DNA from: Pseudomonas sp. AFG_SD02_1510_Pfu_092
Lineage (GTDB): Bacteria; Pseudomonadota; Gammaproteobacteria; Pseudomonadales; Pseudomonadaceae
Length of the DNA stretch: 64,000 bases
Direction: 5' to 3'
NCBI RefSeq assembly: GCF_003331055.1
Contig: NZ_PUQD01000003.1
Coordinates: 98,309-162,308 of the forward strand
Made by a program: the position numbers and the translations under genes. The notes under the pieces were generated by a model. That model worked only from the letters and a program-made list of their open reading frames with translations, was not told the DNA's origin and ran no database searches. Every line of letters starts with the position of its first letter. Position 1 is the stretch's first letter. Of this stretch, positions 32,380 to 42,676 are shown piece by piece.

Positions 32380-32401
32380 TCTTTGCAGCAGACAGAACGT
32401 C

Positions 32402-32788
32402 TTACTCAGCAGCTTCTACAGCACCGCCGACAGGACGATCAACCAGCTCGACGTACGCCATAGGCGCGTTGTCGCCAGCGCGGAAACCGCACTTCAGGAT
32501 GCGCAGGTAGCCGCCCTGACGAGTGGCGTAACGCTTGCCCAGGTCGTTGAACAGCTTACCAACGGCGGACTTCGAACGGGTACGGTCGAAGGCCAGACGA
32601 CGGTTAGCTACGCTGTCTTCCTTGGCCAGGGTGATCAGCGGCTCGGCAACGCGGCGCAGTTCCTTGGCTTTCGGCAGGGTGGTTTTGATCAGCTCGTGCT
32701 CGATCAGCGACACTGCCATGTTCTGGAACATAGCCTTGCGGTGAGAGCTGGTACGGCTCAGGTGACGTCCACTTTTACGATGACGCAT
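32402..32788 (-). CDS. rplQ: 50S ribosomal protein L17
   Basis: The 128-residue protein matches L17 over its length ([20 protein letters not shown] at the start, [20 protein letters not shown] near the end). L17 binds 23S rRNA near the exit tunnel on the solvent side. It is the last gene of the rpsM-rpsK-rpsD-rpoA-rplQ unit, 42 bases after rpoA, and is followed by an intrinsic terminator. Confidence 0.97.
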   Translation of the reverse strand: MRHRKSGRHLSRTSSHRKAMFQNMAVSLIEHELIKTTLPKAKELRRVAEPLITLAKEDSVANRRLAFDRTRSKSAVGKLFNDLGKRYATRQGGYLRILKCGFRAGDNAPMAYVELVDRPVGGAVEAAE

Positions 32789-32830
32789 GATTCATTCCTT
32801 ACCAAACACTACGTTCGGTGATTACGACGA

Positions 32831-33832
32831 TCAGGCGGTCGCCTTGTCGTCTTTCTTAAGACTTGCAGGCGGCCAGTTGTCGAGGCGCATGCCGAGAGAC
32901 AGACCACGAGAGGCCAGGACGTCCTTGATTTCAGTCAGGGACTTCTTGCCCAGGTTAGGAGTCTTCAACAGCTCTACTTCGGTACGCTGAATCAGGTCGC
33001 CGATGTAGTAGATGTTCTCCGCCTTCAGGCAGTTGGCCGAACGTACAGTCAGTTCCAGGTCGTCAACCGGACGCAGCAGGATCGGATCGATCTCGTCTTC
33101 CTGCTCGACTACGACAGGCTCGCTGTCACCCTTGAGGTCGACGAACGCGGCCAGCTGCTGTTGCAGGATGGTCGCAGCGCGGCGGATAGCCTCTTCAGGA
33201 TCCAGGGTGCCGTTGGTTTCCAGATCAATGACCAGCTTGTCCAGGTTGGTACGCTGTTCAACACGGGCGTTCTCGACCACGTAGGCGATACGACGCACCG
33301 GGCTGAACGAAGCGTCCAACTGCAGACGGCCAATGCTACGGCTTTCGTCTTCGTCGGTTTGACGGGAGTCGGCCGGCTCGTAACCACGACCACGAGCTAC
33401 GGTGAGCTTCATGTTCAGGGCGCCGTTCGACGCCAGGTTCGCGATTACGTGATCGGGGTTGACGATCTCGACATCGTGATCCAGCTGAATATCGGCAGCG
33501 GTAACCACCCCCGAACCCTTTTTCGACAAGGTCAGCGTAACTTCGTCACGACCGTGCAGTTTGATAGCCAGGCCTTTCAGGTTCAACAGGATTTCAATGA
33601 CGTCTTCCTGAACACCTTCGATCGCGGAGTACTCGTGGAGTACGCCGTCGATCTCGGCCTCGACTACTGCACAGCCAGGCATGGAGGACAACAGGATGCG
33701 ACGCAGCGCGTTGCCCAGGGTATGGCCGAAACCACGCTCGAGAGGCTCGAGCGTAATCTTGGCGCGGGTCGGACTGACTACCTGCACATCAATGTGGCGG
33801 GGAGTCAGGAACTCATTTACCGAAATCTGCAT
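32831..33832 (-). CDS. rpoA: RNA polymerase alpha subunit
   Basis: The 333-residue protein has the assembly N-terminal domain (about 1-235; [20 protein letters not shown]) and, after a linker, the C-terminal domain (about 250-320; [42 protein letters not shown]) that contacts UP elements and activators. It dimerises to start RNA polymerase assembly. Located between rpsD (22 bases) and rplQ in the alpha operon. Confidence 0.98.
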
Positions 33833-33854
33833 GGATGCACCTATTTTCTAGCCC

Positions 33855-34475
33855 TTACTTGGAGTAGAGCTCGACAATCAGGTTCTCGTTGATGTCGGCA
33901 GACAGGTCGCTGCGAGCAGGAACGTTCTTGAAAACGCCCGACTTTTTAGCAGCATCCACATCAACCCACTCAACGCGGCCACGCTGGGCGCACAGTTCAA
34001 GGGCTTGAACAATGCGCAGCTGGTTCAGCGACTTCTCGCGAACCGCGACCACGTCACCCGGACGAACTTGGTAGGATGGAATGTTCACAGTCTTACCGTT
34101 GACGCTGATCGCTTTGTGCGAAACCAGCTGACGCGACTCGGAACGAGTCGAGCCGAAGCCCATACGGTAGACGACGTTATCCAGACGGCACTCGAGCAGT
34201 TGCAGCAGGTTCTCACCGGTTGCGCCTTTTTTCGAGGCTGCAGCCTGGTAGTAACCGCGGAACTGACGCTCCAGAACACCGTAGATACGACGAACTTTTT
34301 GCTTCTCGCGCAGCTGGGTACCGTAGTCGGACTGACGGCCACGGCGCTGGCCGTGGATACCTGGGGCTGCTTCGATGTTGCACTTCGATTCCAGAGCGCG
34401 AACGCCGCTCTTCAGGAACAGGTCAGTGCCTTCACGACGAGACAGTTTGCATTTTGGACCAATGTAACGTGCCAT
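33855..34475 (-). CDS. rpsD: 30S ribosomal protein S4
   Basis: The 206-residue protein starts [20 protein letters not shown] and carries the S4 RNA-binding domain at about 96-160 ([28 protein letters not shown]). It is a primary 16S rRNA binder and in E. coli represses the alpha operon by binding upstream of rpsM. The N-terminal zinc cysteines found in some S4 proteins are absent. It lies 15 bases after rpsK. Confidence 0.98.
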   Translation of the reverse strand: MARYIGPKCKLSRREGTDLFLKSGVRALESKCNIEAAPGIHGQRRGRQSDYGTQLREKQKVRRIYGVLERQFRGYYQAAASKKGATGENLLQLLECRLDNVVYRMGFGSTRSESRQLVSHKAISVNGKTVNIPSYQVRPGDVVAVREKSLNQLRIVQALELCAQRGRVEWVDVDAAKKSGVFKNVPARSDLSADINENLIVELYSK

Positions 34476-34490
34476 TTATCTGTCTCCTGA

Positions 34491-34880
34491 TTACACGCGA
34501 CGCTTCTTCGGCGGACGGCACCCGTTATGCGGGATTGGCGTCACGTCGGTGATGCTGGCGATCTTGTAGCCGCAGCTGTTCAGTGCACGAACGGCGGACT
34601 CACGACCTGGACCTGGACCCTTGACGTTTACGTCGAGGTTCTTCAGACCGTATTCCAGCGCAGCTTGACCAGCACGCTCAGCAGCGATCTGGGCTGCGAA
34701 CGGGGTGGATTTGCGCGAACCACGGAAACCCGAACCACCGGAGGTCGCCCAGGACAAAGCATTGCCCTGACGGTCGGTGATGGTCACGATGGTGTTGTTG
34801 AAAGAAGCGTGGATGTGGGCGATGCCATCAACCACTGTCTTTTTGACTTTCTTACGAGGACGAGCAGCAGGTTTTGCCAT
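34491..34880 (-). CDS. rpsK: 30S ribosomal protein S11
   Basis: The 129-residue protein has the S11 core [20 protein letters not shown], the [14 protein letters not shown] stretch and the conserved end [10 protein letters not shown]. It sits on the platform of the 30S subunit, near the mRNA exit. It lies 18 bases after rpsM and 15 before rpsD. Confidence 0.98.
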
Positions 34881-34898
34881 GTCTATATTCCTGGGCGA

Positions 34899-35255
34899 TT
34901 ACTTGCGGATCGGCTTACGCGGGCCCTTACGGGTGCGTGCGTTGGTCTTGGTGCGCTGACCGCGAACCGGCAGACCTTTACGATGACGCAGGCCGCGGTA
35001 GCAACCCAGGTCCATCAAGCGCTTGATCTTCATGTTGATGTCACGACGCAGGTCACCTTCGGTGGTGAACTTCGCGACTTCGCCACGCAGGGTTTCGATT
35101 TGCTCGTCGCTCAGATCCTTGATCTTAGCGGCTGGGTTGACACCAGCGTCTGCACAGATCTTCTGTGCAGTAGTGCGACCGACACCATAGATGTAGGTCA
35201 GCGAGATAACAGCATGCTTGTTATCTGGAATGTTGACGCCTGCAATACGGGCCAT
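34899..35255 (-). CDS. rpsM: 30S ribosomal protein S13
   Basis: The 118-residue protein starts [20 protein letters not shown] and ends in the basic tail ([20 protein letters not shown]) that touches P-site tRNA. S13 is in the head of the 30S subunit and bridges to the 50S. It is the first gene of the alpha operon, behind its own promoter at 35315-35343; the predicted leader is only about 50 bases. Confidence 0.98.
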   Translation of the reverse strand: MARIAGVNIPDNKHAVISLTYIYGVGRTTAQKICADAGVNPAAKIKDLSDEQIETLRGEVAKFTTEGDLRRDINMKIKRLMDLGCYRGLRHRKGLPVRGQRTKTNARTRKGPRKPIRK

Positions 35256-35314
35256 TCAGTGGGACTCCAATTGACAGCTACCTACGCCCCGGAAGCCAAG
35301 AAATAGGGCGCGAG

Positions 35315-35343
35315 ATAATATCGCTGTAGAAACGAATAATCAA
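35315..35343 (-). promoter_or_regulatory. Sigma-70 promoter of the alpha operon (rpsM)
   Basis: On the minus strand, TTGATT (35343-35338), a 17-base spacer and TATAAT-like TATTAT (35320-35315) fit a good sigma-70 promoter. The -35 overlaps the last two bases of the hairpin at 35342-35370. The start point would be near 35308. Confidence 0.75.
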
Positions 35344-35370
35344 CCCAGCAGCACACTAGCTGCTGGGTTT
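35342..35370 (-). terminator. Hairpin between rpmJ and rpsM
   Basis: AACCCAGCAG (35342-35351) and CTGCTGGGTT (35361-35370) form a 10-bp stem with a 9-base loop, 17 bases after the rpmJ stop. The run that follows on the minus strand is GATTATTCGTTT, so T-richness is moderate. It separates the spc and alpha operons. Confidence 0.65.
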
Positions 35371-35386
35371 GAAGCGCAGATCACAC

Positions 35387-35503
35387 TCAGCCTTGGCGCT
35401 GTTTGTGACGCGGTTCCGCGCTGCAGATCACTCGTACGACGCCTTCGCGACGGATGATCTTGCAGTTACGGCACAGCTTTTTCACCGATGCACGAACTTT
35501 CAT
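35387..35503 (-). CDS. rpmJ: 50S ribosomal protein L36
   Basis: The 38-residue protein reads [20 protein letters not shown] and continues to [13 protein letters not shown]. Cys11, Cys14, Cys27 and His33 form the zinc site, so this is the zinc-binding (C+) paralogue. It is the last gene of the spc operon, 28 bases after secY. Confidence 0.97.
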
Positions 35504-35531
35504 TACCGACTCCTCGAACCTTAGGGGCGTA

Positions 35532-36863
35532 TCAGCGCAGCAGACCGCTGCCACCGTAGCCTTTCAGGTTGGCTTTCTTCATCAGGGATTCGTACTGGTG
35601 CGAAACGAGGTGCGATTGTACTTGGGACATGAAGTCCATCACAACCACTACCACAATCAGCAACGAGGTCCCGCCAAGGTAGAACGGCACATTTGCTGCC
35701 ACCACCAGGAACTGGGGCAGAAGGCAGACGGCCATCATGTAAAGAGCACCGAACATGGTCAGACGGGTCAGAACGCCATCAATGTAGCGCGCCGACTGCT
35801 CACCAGGACGGATACCCGGAATAAAGGCACCGGACTTCTTCAGGTTTTCCGCTACGTCTTTCGGGTTGAACATCAACGCTGTGTAGAAGAAGCAGAAGAA
35901 AATGATCCCTGCACTAAACAGCAGAATGTTCAACGGCTGACCAGGAGCGATCGACTGCGAGATGTCCTGCAGCCAGCCCATACCTTCGGACTGACCGAAC
36001 CAGGCACCCAGCGAAGCCGGGAACAGCAGAATGCTGCTCGCGAAAATGGCCGGGATAACCCCCGCCATGTTCACCTTAAGCGGCAAGTGGCTAGTCTGCG
36101 CAGCGAAGACCTTGCGGCCCTGCTGACGCTTGGCGTAGTGAACGGCGATACGACGCTGACCACGCTCAATGAACACCACGAAACCGATAATCGCTACTGC
36201 CAGCAAACCGATAGCGACCAGGGCGAAAATGTTGATATCGCCTGTGCGCGCAGACTCGAAAGACTGCCCGATTGCTCTCGGAAGACCGGCAACGATACCT
36301 GCGAAGATCAACATCGAGATACCGTTGCCCACACCGCGCTCGGTGATCTGCTCGCCCAGCCACATCATGAACATCGCGCCTGCCACGAAGGTGGAGACGG
36401 CGACGACATGGAAGCCCAGACCTACAGAAAACGCCACGCCCTGGTTGGCCAGGCCAATGGACATGCCAATGGCTTGAACCAGTGCCAGGATAACGGTGCC
36501 GTAGCGGGTGTACTGGCTGATCTTGCGACGGCCAGCTTCACCTTCCTTCTTCAACTGCTCCAGTTGCGGGCTGACCGCCGTCATCAGCTGCATGATGATC
36601 GATGCCGAGATGTACGGCATGATCCCCAGTGCAAAGATGCTCATGCGCTCGAGCGCGCCACCGGAAAACATGTTGAACAAGCTAAGAATGGTCCCCTCAT
36701 TCTGCCGAAACAGATCCGCCAGACGGTCTGGATTGATGCCAGGAACCGGGATATGCGCACCTATCCGATAGACGATGATCGCCATGAACAGAAAGCGCAG
36801 ACGAGCCCAGAGTTCCGACATCCCGCCCTTACCGAGCGAAGAGAGAGCACCTTGCTTAGCCAT
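35532..36863 (-). CDS. secY: Protein translocase subunit SecY
   Basis: The 443-residue protein has 10 hydrophobic helices and the family landmarks [56 protein letters not shown] and [16 protein letters not shown]. It is the channel of the general secretion pathway in the inner membrane, together with SecE (gene at 62279) and SecG. Its start directly abuts the rplO stop. Confidence 0.98.
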
Positions 36864-37298
36864 TTATTCCTCGAACTTGCCGCCAGCTGCTTCGATAGCC
36901 GCACGCGCACCCTTGGTGGCTGCGATACCCTTGATGGTGACTGCGCGAGTGACTTCGCCAGACAGCATGATTTTCACGCGCTGTACGTTCTGGCCGATCA
37001 CGTTGGCATCCTTCAGGGATTGCACGGAGATCACGTCGCCTTCCACTTTGGCCAGCTCGGACAGACGCACTTCGGCGCGGTCCATGGCTTTCAGGGAAAC
37101 GAAGCCGAACTTCGGCAGACGACGGTGCAGCGGCTGTTGACCGCCTTCGAAGCCAGGAGCGATCGAACCACCCGAACGGGAAGTCTGACCTTTGTGGCCA
37201 CGGCCGCCGGTCTTGCCCAGACCGCTACCGATACCACGACCTGGACGATGCTTCTCGCGACGGGAACCCGGCGCTGGACTCAGATCATTGAGTTTCAT
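36864..37298 (-). CDS. rplO: 50S ribosomal protein L15
   Basis: The 144-residue protein has the Gly-rich, basic N-terminal extension of L15 ([36 protein letters not shown]) that penetrates 23S rRNA. It takes part in late 50S assembly. It lies 3 bases after rpmD and abuts secY. Confidence 0.98.
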   Translation of the reverse strand: MKLNDLSPAPGSRREKHRPGRGIGSGLGKTGGRGHKGQTSRSGGSIAPGFEGGQQPLHRRLPKFGFVSLKAMDRAEVRLSELAKVEGDVISVQSLKDANVIGQNVQRVKIMLSGEVTRAVTIKGIAATKGARAAIEAAGGKFEE

Positions 37299-37301
37299 CG
37301 A

Positions 37302-37478
37302 TTAACCCTCGACCTTCAGCATGTAGTAAGCCTTGTTGATCATCCCGCGGTTCTCGGGAGTATCCTGGACTTCTACAGTGTGACCGATGCGACGCAGACC
37401 CAGGCCTTTAACGCACAGCTTGTGGTTAGGCAGACGGCCCGAGACGCTCTTGATCAGCGTTACTTTTACGGTTGCCAT
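37302..37478 (-). CDS. rpmD: 50S ribosomal protein L30
   Basis: The 58-residue protein reads [20 protein letters not shown] and continues to [14 protein letters not shown], which is the L30 pattern at normal bacterial length. It lies 2 bases after rpsE and 3 before rplO in the spc operon order. Confidence 0.97.
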   Translation of the reverse strand: MATVKVTLIKSVSGRLPNHKLCVKGLGLRRIGHTVEVQDTPENRGMINKAYYMLKVEG

Positions 37479-37480
37479 GA

Positions 37481-37981
37481 TCAGAAGATCTCCTCGACGC
37501 TCTTGCCGCGCTTGGCAGCAATGGATTCAGGAGATTGCATGGCTTTCAGACCCTTGAAGGTGGCGTAAACCACGTTCACAGGGTTGGTCGAACCGTAGCA
37601 CTTGGCCAGAACGTTCTGAACACCAGCAACTTCCAGGACAGCACGCATTGCGCCACCGGCGATGATACCGGTACCTTCCGAGGCAGGCTGCATGTAAACC
37701 TTCGAGGCGCCGTGGGCGGCCTTGGTGGCGTACTGCAGGGTGGTGCCCTTCAGGTCAACCTGGATCATGTTGCGGCGAGCAGCTTCCATGGCTTTCTGGA
37801 TCGCGGCAGGTACTTCGCGCGACTTGCCACGGCCGAAGCCAACACGACCTTTACCATCACCCACCACGGTCAGCGCGGTGAAGGTGAAGATACGGCCGCC
37901 TTTTACGGTTTTGGCAACGCGGTTAACTTGAACCAGCTTCTCGATGTAGCCTTCGTCGCGCTTTTGATCGTTATTTGCCAT
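37481..37981 (-). CDS. rpsE: 30S ribosomal protein S5
   Basis: The 166-residue protein has the double-stranded RNA-binding N-terminal domain ([20 protein letters not shown], the loop linked to spectinomycin) and the C-terminal S5 domain ([20 protein letters not shown]). It helps decoding accuracy and mRNA unwinding. The spectinomycin loop looks wild type. It lies 3 bases after rplR. Confidence 0.98.
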   Translation of the reverse strand: MANNDQKRDEGYIEKLVQVNRVAKTVKGGRIFTFTALTVVGDGKGRVGFGRGKSREVPAAIQKAMEAARRNMIQVDLKGTTLQYATKAAHGASKVYMQPASEGTGIIAGGAMRAVLEVAGVQNVLAKCYGSTNPVNVVYATFKGLKAMQSPESIAAKRGKSVEEIF

Positions 37982-37984
37982 AAC

Positions 37985-38335
37985 TTAGAACTCCAGCCCG
38001 CCTTCACGAGCAGCATCAGCCAGCGCTTTGACGCGGCCATGGTACTTGAAGCCGGAACGGTCAAAGGCAACTTGAGATACACCGGCGGCTTTCGCACGCT
38101 CAGCTACCAGCTTGCCAACCTTAGTGGCCGCGTCGATGTTGCCAGTGGCGCCATCACGCAGTTCTTTGTCCAAGGTCGAGGCGCTTGCCAGAACCTTGCT
38201 GCCGTCGGCCGAAATGACCTGGGCATAGATGTGCTGCGAGGAGCGGAACACGCACAGGCGCACGACTTCGAGTTCGTGCATCTTGAGACGTGCTTTGCGA
38301 GCGCGACGCAGTCGGATAACTTTTTTGTCGGTCAT
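37985..38335 (-). CDS. rplR: 50S ribosomal protein L18
   Basis: The 116-residue protein has a basic N-terminus ([20 protein letters not shown]) and the L18 core [15 protein letters not shown] and [20 protein letters not shown]. It carries 5S rRNA into the 50S with L5. It lies between rplF (10 bases) and rpsE. Confidence 0.98.
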   Translation of the reverse strand: MTDKKVIRLRRARKARLKMHELEVVRLCVFRSSQHIYAQVISADGSKVLASASTLDKELRDGATGNIDAATKVGKLVAERAKAAGVSQVAFDRSGFKYHGRVKALADAAREGGLEF

Positions 38336-38345
38336 TTGCTAGGCC

Positions 38346-38879
38346 CTACTTCTTCTTGGCTTCTTTACGACGGACTACTTCGTCCGCGTAACGCACACCC
38401 TTGCCTTTGTAAGGCTCTGGCGGACGGAAGTCGCGGATTTCAGCGGCCACCTGACCCACCAGCTGCTTGTCGATACCCTTGATCAGGATATCGGTCTGGC
38501 TTGGGGTTTCAGCGGTGATGCCGGCTGGCAGTTCGTAGTCCACTGGGTGCGAGAAGCCCAGGGCCAGGTTCAGGACGGTGCCCTTGGCCTGTGCCTTGTA
38601 ACCAACACCGACCAGCTGGAGCTTGCGCTCGAAGCCTTGGCTTACGCCCTGGACCATGTTGTTCACCAGAGCACGGGTAGTACCGGCCATGGCGCGAGCT
38701 TGCTGGTCACCGTTGCGAGCGACGAAACGCAGCTCGCCAGATTCTTCGGTAACTTCAACAGACGAGTGAACGTTCAGTTCGAGAGTGCCTTTGGCACCCT
38801 TCACCGAAAGCTGCTGGCCGGCGAATTTGACTTCGACGCCTGCTGGCAGCTTAACGGGGTTCTTAGCGACGCGAGACAT
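38346..38879 (-). CDS. rplF: 50S ribosomal protein L6
   Basis: The 177-residue protein has the two L6 repeats and the conserved C-terminal [18 protein letters not shown]6 lies near the GTPase-associated centre by the sarcin-ricin loop. It starts 12 bases after rpsH. The residues around the GKGVRY stretch look normal. Confidence 0.98.
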   Translation of the reverse strand: MSRVAKNPVKLPAGVEVKFAGQQLSVKGAKGTLELNVHSSVEVTEESGELRFVARNGDQQARAMAGTTRALVNNMVQGVSQGFERKLQLVGVGYKAQAKGTVLNLALGFSHPVDYELPAGITAETPSQTDILIKGIDKQLVGQVAAEIRDFRPPEPYKGKGVRYADEVVRRKEAKKK

Positions 38880-38891
38880 GCCTATCTCCCC

Positions 38892-39284
38892 TTAGAACAC
38901 TGTGCACAGAACTTCGCCGCCGACACCGGCAGCGCGCGCAGCGCGATCAGTCATCACACCTTTGTTGGTGGAGACGATAGACACGCCCAGGCCGCCACGT
39001 ACTTTCGGCAGTTCTGCGACGGACTTGTACTGGCGCAGGCCTGGACGGCTGGAGCGCTTCAGTTCCTCGATGACCGGACGGCCTTCGAAGTACTTCAGTT
39101 CGATCGACAGGGAAGGCTTGGCCTCACCAGTTACCTGGTAGCCAGCGATGTAACCTTCGTCTTTCAGAACTTTGGCAACCGCGACCTTCAGGGTGGAGGA
39201 AGGCATGCTTACGACGGACTTTTCAGCCATCTGGGCATTACGGATGCGAGTTAGCATGTCCGCTAACGGGTCCTGCATACTCAT
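38892..39284 (-). CDS. rpsH: 30S ribosomal protein S8
   Basis: The 130-residue protein starts [20 protein letters not shown] and ends with the family [18 protein letters not shown]8 binds the central domain of 16S rRNA and in E. coli represses the spc operon at the rplE start. AGGAG lies about 10 bases before the first ATG. Unlike in E. coli, a 209-base gap with terminator, promoter and a structured leader separates it from rpsN. Confidence 0.97.
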   Translation of the reverse strand: MSMQDPLADMLTRIRNAQMAEKSVVSMPSSTLKVAVAKVLKDEGYIAGYQVTGEAKPSLSIELKYFEGRPVIEELKRSSRPGLRQYKSVAELPKVRGGLGVSIVSTNKGVMTDRAARAAGVGGEVLCTVF

Positions 39285-39313
39285 GGGCTAGATGCTCCTG
39301 ATACAAGAATTAT

Positions 39314-39372
39314 TAGCCTTGCGGCTATCACAACCACCTGAGCGGACAGGGCAAAAAACCCAGGCTCAGGTG
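39314..39372 (-). other. Structured leader of rpsH
   Basis: The predicted rpsH mRNA 5' end begins with a long stem-loop: CACCTGAGC (39372-39364) pairs with GCTCAGGTG (39343-39335), with GGG and CCC able to pair inside the loop. A second hairpin follows, TAGCC-GCAA-GGCTA (39327-39314), with a GNRA tetraloop. The ribosome site AGGAG comes after it. This looks like a regulatory leader; an S8 target is a guess. Confidence 0.6.
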
Positions 39373-39380
39373 AGCCGGTC

Positions 39381-39409
39381 ATTCTAGACACAAGGTAGAA
39401 ACGAAACAA
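39381..39409 (-). promoter_or_regulatory. Sigma-70 promoter upstream of rpsH
   Basis: On the minus strand, TTGTTT (39409-39404), a 17-base spacer and TAGAAT (39386-39381) fit a sigma-70 promoter. The -35 is made of the 3' arm of the terminator-like hairpin at 39404-39430. The start point would be near 39374, giving a leader of about 90 bases. Confidence 0.7.
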
Positions 39410-39430
39410 GCCCCATATAGGGGCTTGTTT
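39404..39430 (-). terminator. Terminator-like hairpin between rpsN and rpsH
   Basis: AAACAAGCCCC (39404-39414) and GGGGCTTGTTT (39420-39430) form an 11-bp stem with a 5-base loop. On the minus strand it ends in TTGTTTCGTTTC. It interrupts the spc operon 63 bases after the rpsN stop. Confidence 0.75.
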
Positions 39431-39493
39431 GTTGGCGAGGTCACCGGCGGTCGGAAGATTGCTCCCCTTCCACCGGGATCACACCGGCAGCGA

Positions 39494-39799
39494 TTACCAG
39501 GAGGCTTTGACCAGACCTGGTACGTCACCGCGCATTGCAGCTTGACGCAGCATGTTACGGCCCAGGCCGAACTTACGGTATACACCGTGAGGACGACCGG
39601 TCAGGCGGCAACGGTTGCGCAGGCGCGAGGCGCTAGCGTCACGTGGCTGCTTCTGCAGAGCGACAACGGCAGCGAAACGCTCTTCTGGAGAGGCGTTCTG
39701 GTTGACGATGGTCGCTTTCAGCTCAGCACGCTTCTTAGCGAACTTGGCTACCGTGAGCTGACGCTTCAGCTCGCGGTTTTTCATGCTCTTCTTGGCCAT
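39494..39799 (-). CDS. rpsN: 30S ribosomal protein S14
   Basis: The 101-residue protein starts [20 protein letters not shown] and ends [20 protein letters not shown]. It is the long, zinc-free (C-) form of S14, with no CxxC pairs. A longer frame back to 39841 is rejected. It lies 13 bases after rplE and is followed by a terminator-like hairpin before rpsH. Confidence 0.97.
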   Translation of the reverse strand: MAKKSMKNRELKRQLTVAKFAKKRAELKATIVNQNASPEERFAAVVALQKQPRDASASRLRNRCRLTGRPHGVYRKFGLGRNMLRQAAMRGDVPGLVKASW

Positions 39800-39812
39800 T
39801 TTCCTACTCCAA

Positions 39813-40352
39813 TCAGTTGCGGAACGGGAACTTGAAAGCACGCAGCAGAGCGCGGCCTTCGTCGTCCGAACGAGCAGTGGTGGTCAGGGTGATGTCCAAA
39901 CCGCGCAGAGCATCGATCTTGTCGTAGTCGATTTCCGGGAAGATGATCTGCTCTTTCACGCCCATGCTGTAGTTGCCACGGCCATCGAAGGACTTGGCAT
40001 TCAGGCCGCGGAAGTCGCGAACCCGAGGCAGGGAGATCGCCAGCAGGCGGTCCAGGAATTCGTACATCTTGTCGCTACGCAGGGTCACCTTGACGCCGAT
40101 CGGCCAGCCTTCGCGGACTTTGAAGCCAGCGATGGATTTGCGAGCGAAAGTCACGACCGGCTTTTGACCGGTGATCTTTTCCAGGTCAGCTACTGCGTGC
40201 TCGATGACTTTCTTGTCGCCGATCGCTTCGCCCAGACCCATGTTCAGGGTGATCTTGGTAACGCGCGGAACTTCCATCACGTTCGACAGCTTAAGTTCTT
40301 CCTTAAGCTTAGGAGCGATTTCGTTCCGGTAAATCTCTTTCAGTCGTGCCAT
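39813..40352 (-). CDS. rplE: 50S ribosomal protein L5
   Basis: The 179-residue protein has the L5 motifs [31 protein letters not shown] and [10 protein letters not shown]. It binds 5S rRNA and contacts P-site tRNA. It lies 20 bases after rplX. In E. coli the start of this gene is the S8 repressor site; I see no clear copy of that structure here. Confidence 0.98.
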   Translation of the reverse strand: MARLKEIYRNEIAPKLKEELKLSNVMEVPRVTKITLNMGLGEAIGDKKVIEHAVADLEKITGQKPVVTFARKSIAGFKVREGWPIGVKVTLRSDKMYEFLDRLLAISLPRVRDFRGLNAKSFDGRGNYSMGVKEQIIFPEIDYDKIDALRGLDITLTTTARSDDEGRALLRAFKFPFRN

Positions 40353-40372
40353 GGTCTTCTACCTAGCAGTGT

Positions 40373-40687
40373 TCAAGCATCAACCGCTTTTTGGGTCGAC
40401 TTGAAGACACGAATTTTCTTACCGTCTTCTACTTTGAAACCAACGCGGTCAGCCTTGTTGGTTTCGCCGTTGAAGATGGCAACGTTGGAAGCGTGCAGAG
40501 GCGCTTCTTTCTCGACGATACCGCCCTGAACGCCCGCCATCGGGTTAGGCTTGGTATGACGCTTGACCAGGTTCACACCACCGATGACCAGACGGTCATC
40601 AGCCAGAACCTTCAGCACCTTACCGCGCTTACCTTTGTCTTTGCCGGCGATCACGATGATCTCGTCGTCACGACGAATCTTTTGCAT
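40373..40687 (-). CDS. rplX: 50S ribosomal protein L24
   Basis: The 104-residue protein has the KOW motif at its start ([20 protein letters not shown]), then [11 protein letters not shown]. It starts 50S assembly and lies near the tunnel exit. It is 11 bases after rplN. Confidence 0.98.
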
Positions 40688-40698
40688 GTCGGATCTCC

Positions 40699-41067
40699 TT
40701 ACAGCACTTCAGGGGCGAGCGAGACGATCTTCATGAACTTCTCGGTACGAAGTTCACGGGTCACTGGCCCGAAGATGCGAGTGCCGATCGGCTCTTGCTT
40801 GTTGTTCAGCAGAACAGCAGCGTTGCCGTCGAAACGAATGATGGAACCGTCAGCGCGACGTACACCGTGACGGGTACGGACGACAACAGCGGTCATCACC
40901 TGGCCTTTCTTGACCTTACCGCGCGGAATTGCTTCCTTGACGGTTACTTTGATGATGTCACCGATGCCGGCGTAACGGCGGTGCGAACCGCCGAGAACCT
41001 TGATGCACATGACGCGACGAGCGCCGCTGTTATCGGCCACATCGAGCATGGATTGAGTCTGAATCAT
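40699..41067 (-). CDS. rplN: 50S ribosomal protein L14
   Basis: The 122-residue protein starts [20 protein letters not shown] and shows the L14 stretches [20 protein letters not shown] and [14 protein letters not shown]14 forms an intersubunit bridge and is the target of the silencing factor RsfS. It lies 23 bases after rpsQ; in E. coli rplN is the first gene of spc, but no promoter is evident in this short gap. Confidence 0.98.
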
Positions 41068-41090
41068 AAAATTTCTCCGACCCCTAGCCC

Positions 41091-41357
41091 TTAGACTTCA
41101 ACAGCGCGTTCGAGGACTTCAACCAGTGCCCAGGACTTGGTCTTGGCCAGCGGACGGGTTTCACGGATGGAAACCTTGTCGCCGATCTTGCACTGGTTGG
41201 ATTCGTCGTGCGCGTGCAGCTTAGTCGAACGCTTAACGTATTTACCGTAGATCGGGTGCTTTACGCGACGCTCGATCAGAACGGTGATGGTCTTGTCCAT
41301 TTTGTCGCTGACGACACGGCCAGTCAGCGTACGGACGGTTTTTTCAGCTTCAGCCAT
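41091..41357 (-). CDS. rpsQ: 30S ribosomal protein S17
   Basis: The 88-residue protein has the OB-fold pattern [20 protein letters not shown] and [13 protein letters not shown]. It is a primary 16S rRNA binder. The second ATG (41357, MAEAEK) is chosen over one at 41363 because of family length. It lies 2 bases after rpmC. Confidence 0.97.
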   Translation of the reverse strand: MAEAEKTVRTLTGRVVSDKMDKTITVLIERRVKHPIYGKYVKRSTKLHAHDESNQCKIGDKVSIRETRPLAKTKSWALVEVLERAVEV

Positions 41358-41359
41358 GA

Positions 41360-41551
41360 TCACTTACCTGCCTGCTGGTTGAGCACAGTTTTCACGCGAG
41401 CGATGTCACGCTTAACTTGCGAGAGCAGGTGCGACTGCCCCAACTGGCCAGTTGCTTTCTGCATACGCAGATTGAACTGGTCGCGCAGCAAGCCGAGCAG
41501 TTGCTCATTCAGCTGCTGTGCAGATTTTTCACGAAGTTCATTCGCTTTCAT
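41360..41551 (-). CDS. rpmC: 50S ribosomal protein L29
   Basis: The 63-residue helical protein reads [20 protein letters not shown] onwards and ends [10 protein letters not shown]. It lies at the tunnel exit next to L23. The ATG overlaps the rplP stop by one base (TGATG); a GTG one codon upstream is rejected. Confidence 0.97.
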
Positions 41552-41964
41552 CACATCACCGTCCGCTTAACAAAGGAGGTGGCGAGAGGCAGCTTTGCAG
41601 CAGCCAGGGCGAAAGCTTCGCGCGCCAGCTCTTCAGAAACACCTTCGATTTCATACAGGACTTTGCCTGGCTGAATCTGGGCAACCCAGTATTCCACGGA
41701 GCCCTTACCTTTACCCATACGAACCTCGAGAGGCTTCTTGGAGATCGGCTTGTCCGGGAACACACGGATCCAGATCTTACCGCCACGCTTGACGTGACGG
41801 GTCAGCGCACGACGTGCGGACTCGATCTGGCGAGCGGTGAGGCGACCGCGAGCAACAGCTTTCAGGGCGAATTCGCCGAAGCTGACTTTGCTACCGCGCA
41901 GTGCCAGACCACGGTTGTGGCCAGTCATCTGCTTGCGGAATTTTGTACGCTTTGGTTGCAACAT
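41551..41964 (-). CDS. rplP: 50S ribosomal protein L16
   Basis: The 137-residue protein starts [20 protein letters not shown] and has [20 protein letters not shown]. It lies at the A-site finger and is needed for late 50S maturation. Its Arg81, the usual target of 3-hydroxylation by YcfD-type enzymes, falls in the conserved EVRMGKGKG region. It lies 12 bases after rpsC. Confidence 0.98.
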
Positions 41965-41976
41965 TTGGCGTACCCC

Positions 41977-42663
41977 TTACTTAGCAGCTTTTTTACGAGG
42001 CGCTGGTGCTTGTGGTTTCAGTTCTTCTTGGCGACCACCAATAACTTCGCCTTTGAAGATCCAAACCTTCACACCGATCACACCGTAAGTGGTGTGAGCT
42101 TCGTAGGTGTTGTAGTCGATATCGGCACGCAGGGTGTGCAGAGGCACACGACCTTCGCGATACCACTCGGTACGAGCAATCTCAGCACCGCCGAGACGAC
42201 CGCTCACCTGGATCTTGATGCCCTTGGCACCAATACGCATGGCGTTCTGTACGGCGCGCTTCATGGCGCGACGGAACATTACGCGGCGTTCCAGCTGCTG
42301 AGCTACGCTCTGCGCAACCAGCATGGCGTCGAGTTCCGGCTTGCGGATCTCTTCGATGTTGATGTGCACAGGCACACCCATCTGCTTGGTCAGGTCCTGA
42401 CGCAGCTTCTCGACATCTTCACCTTTCTTACCGATAACGATACCGGGACGAGCGGTGTGGATGGTGATGCGTGCAGTTTGAGCCGGACGATGAATATCGA
42501 TACGGCTTACGGACGCGCTTTTTAGTTTGTCTTGGAGGTACTCACGCGTTTTCAGATCCTTCAACAGGTAATCTGCGTAAGTAGCACCGTCTGCGTACCA
42601 GACGGAGGTGTGCTCCTTGACGATTCCCAGGCGAATGCCAGTGGGATGTACTTTCTGACCCAT
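41977..42663 (-). CDS. rpsC: 30S ribosomal protein S3
   Basis: The 228-residue protein starts [20 protein letters not shown] and has a KH domain with [19 protein letters not shown], then the C-terminal [14 protein letters not shown]. It forms the mRNA entry helicase with S4 and S5. An upstream frame to 42747 is rejected. It lies 13 bases after rplV. Confidence 0.98.
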   Translation of the reverse strand: MGQKVHPTGIRLGIVKEHTSVWYADGATYADYLLKDLKTREYLQDKLKSASVSRIDIHRPAQTARITIHTARPGIVIGKKGEDVEKLRQDLTKQMGVPVHINIEEIRKPELDAMLVAQSVAQQLERRVMFRRAMKRAVQNAMRIGAKGIKIQVSGRLGGAEIARTEWYREGRVPLHTLRADIDYNTYEAHTTYGVIGVKVWIFKGEVIGGRQEELKPQAPAPRKKAAK

Positions 42664-42676
42664 CTGATCGACTCCG

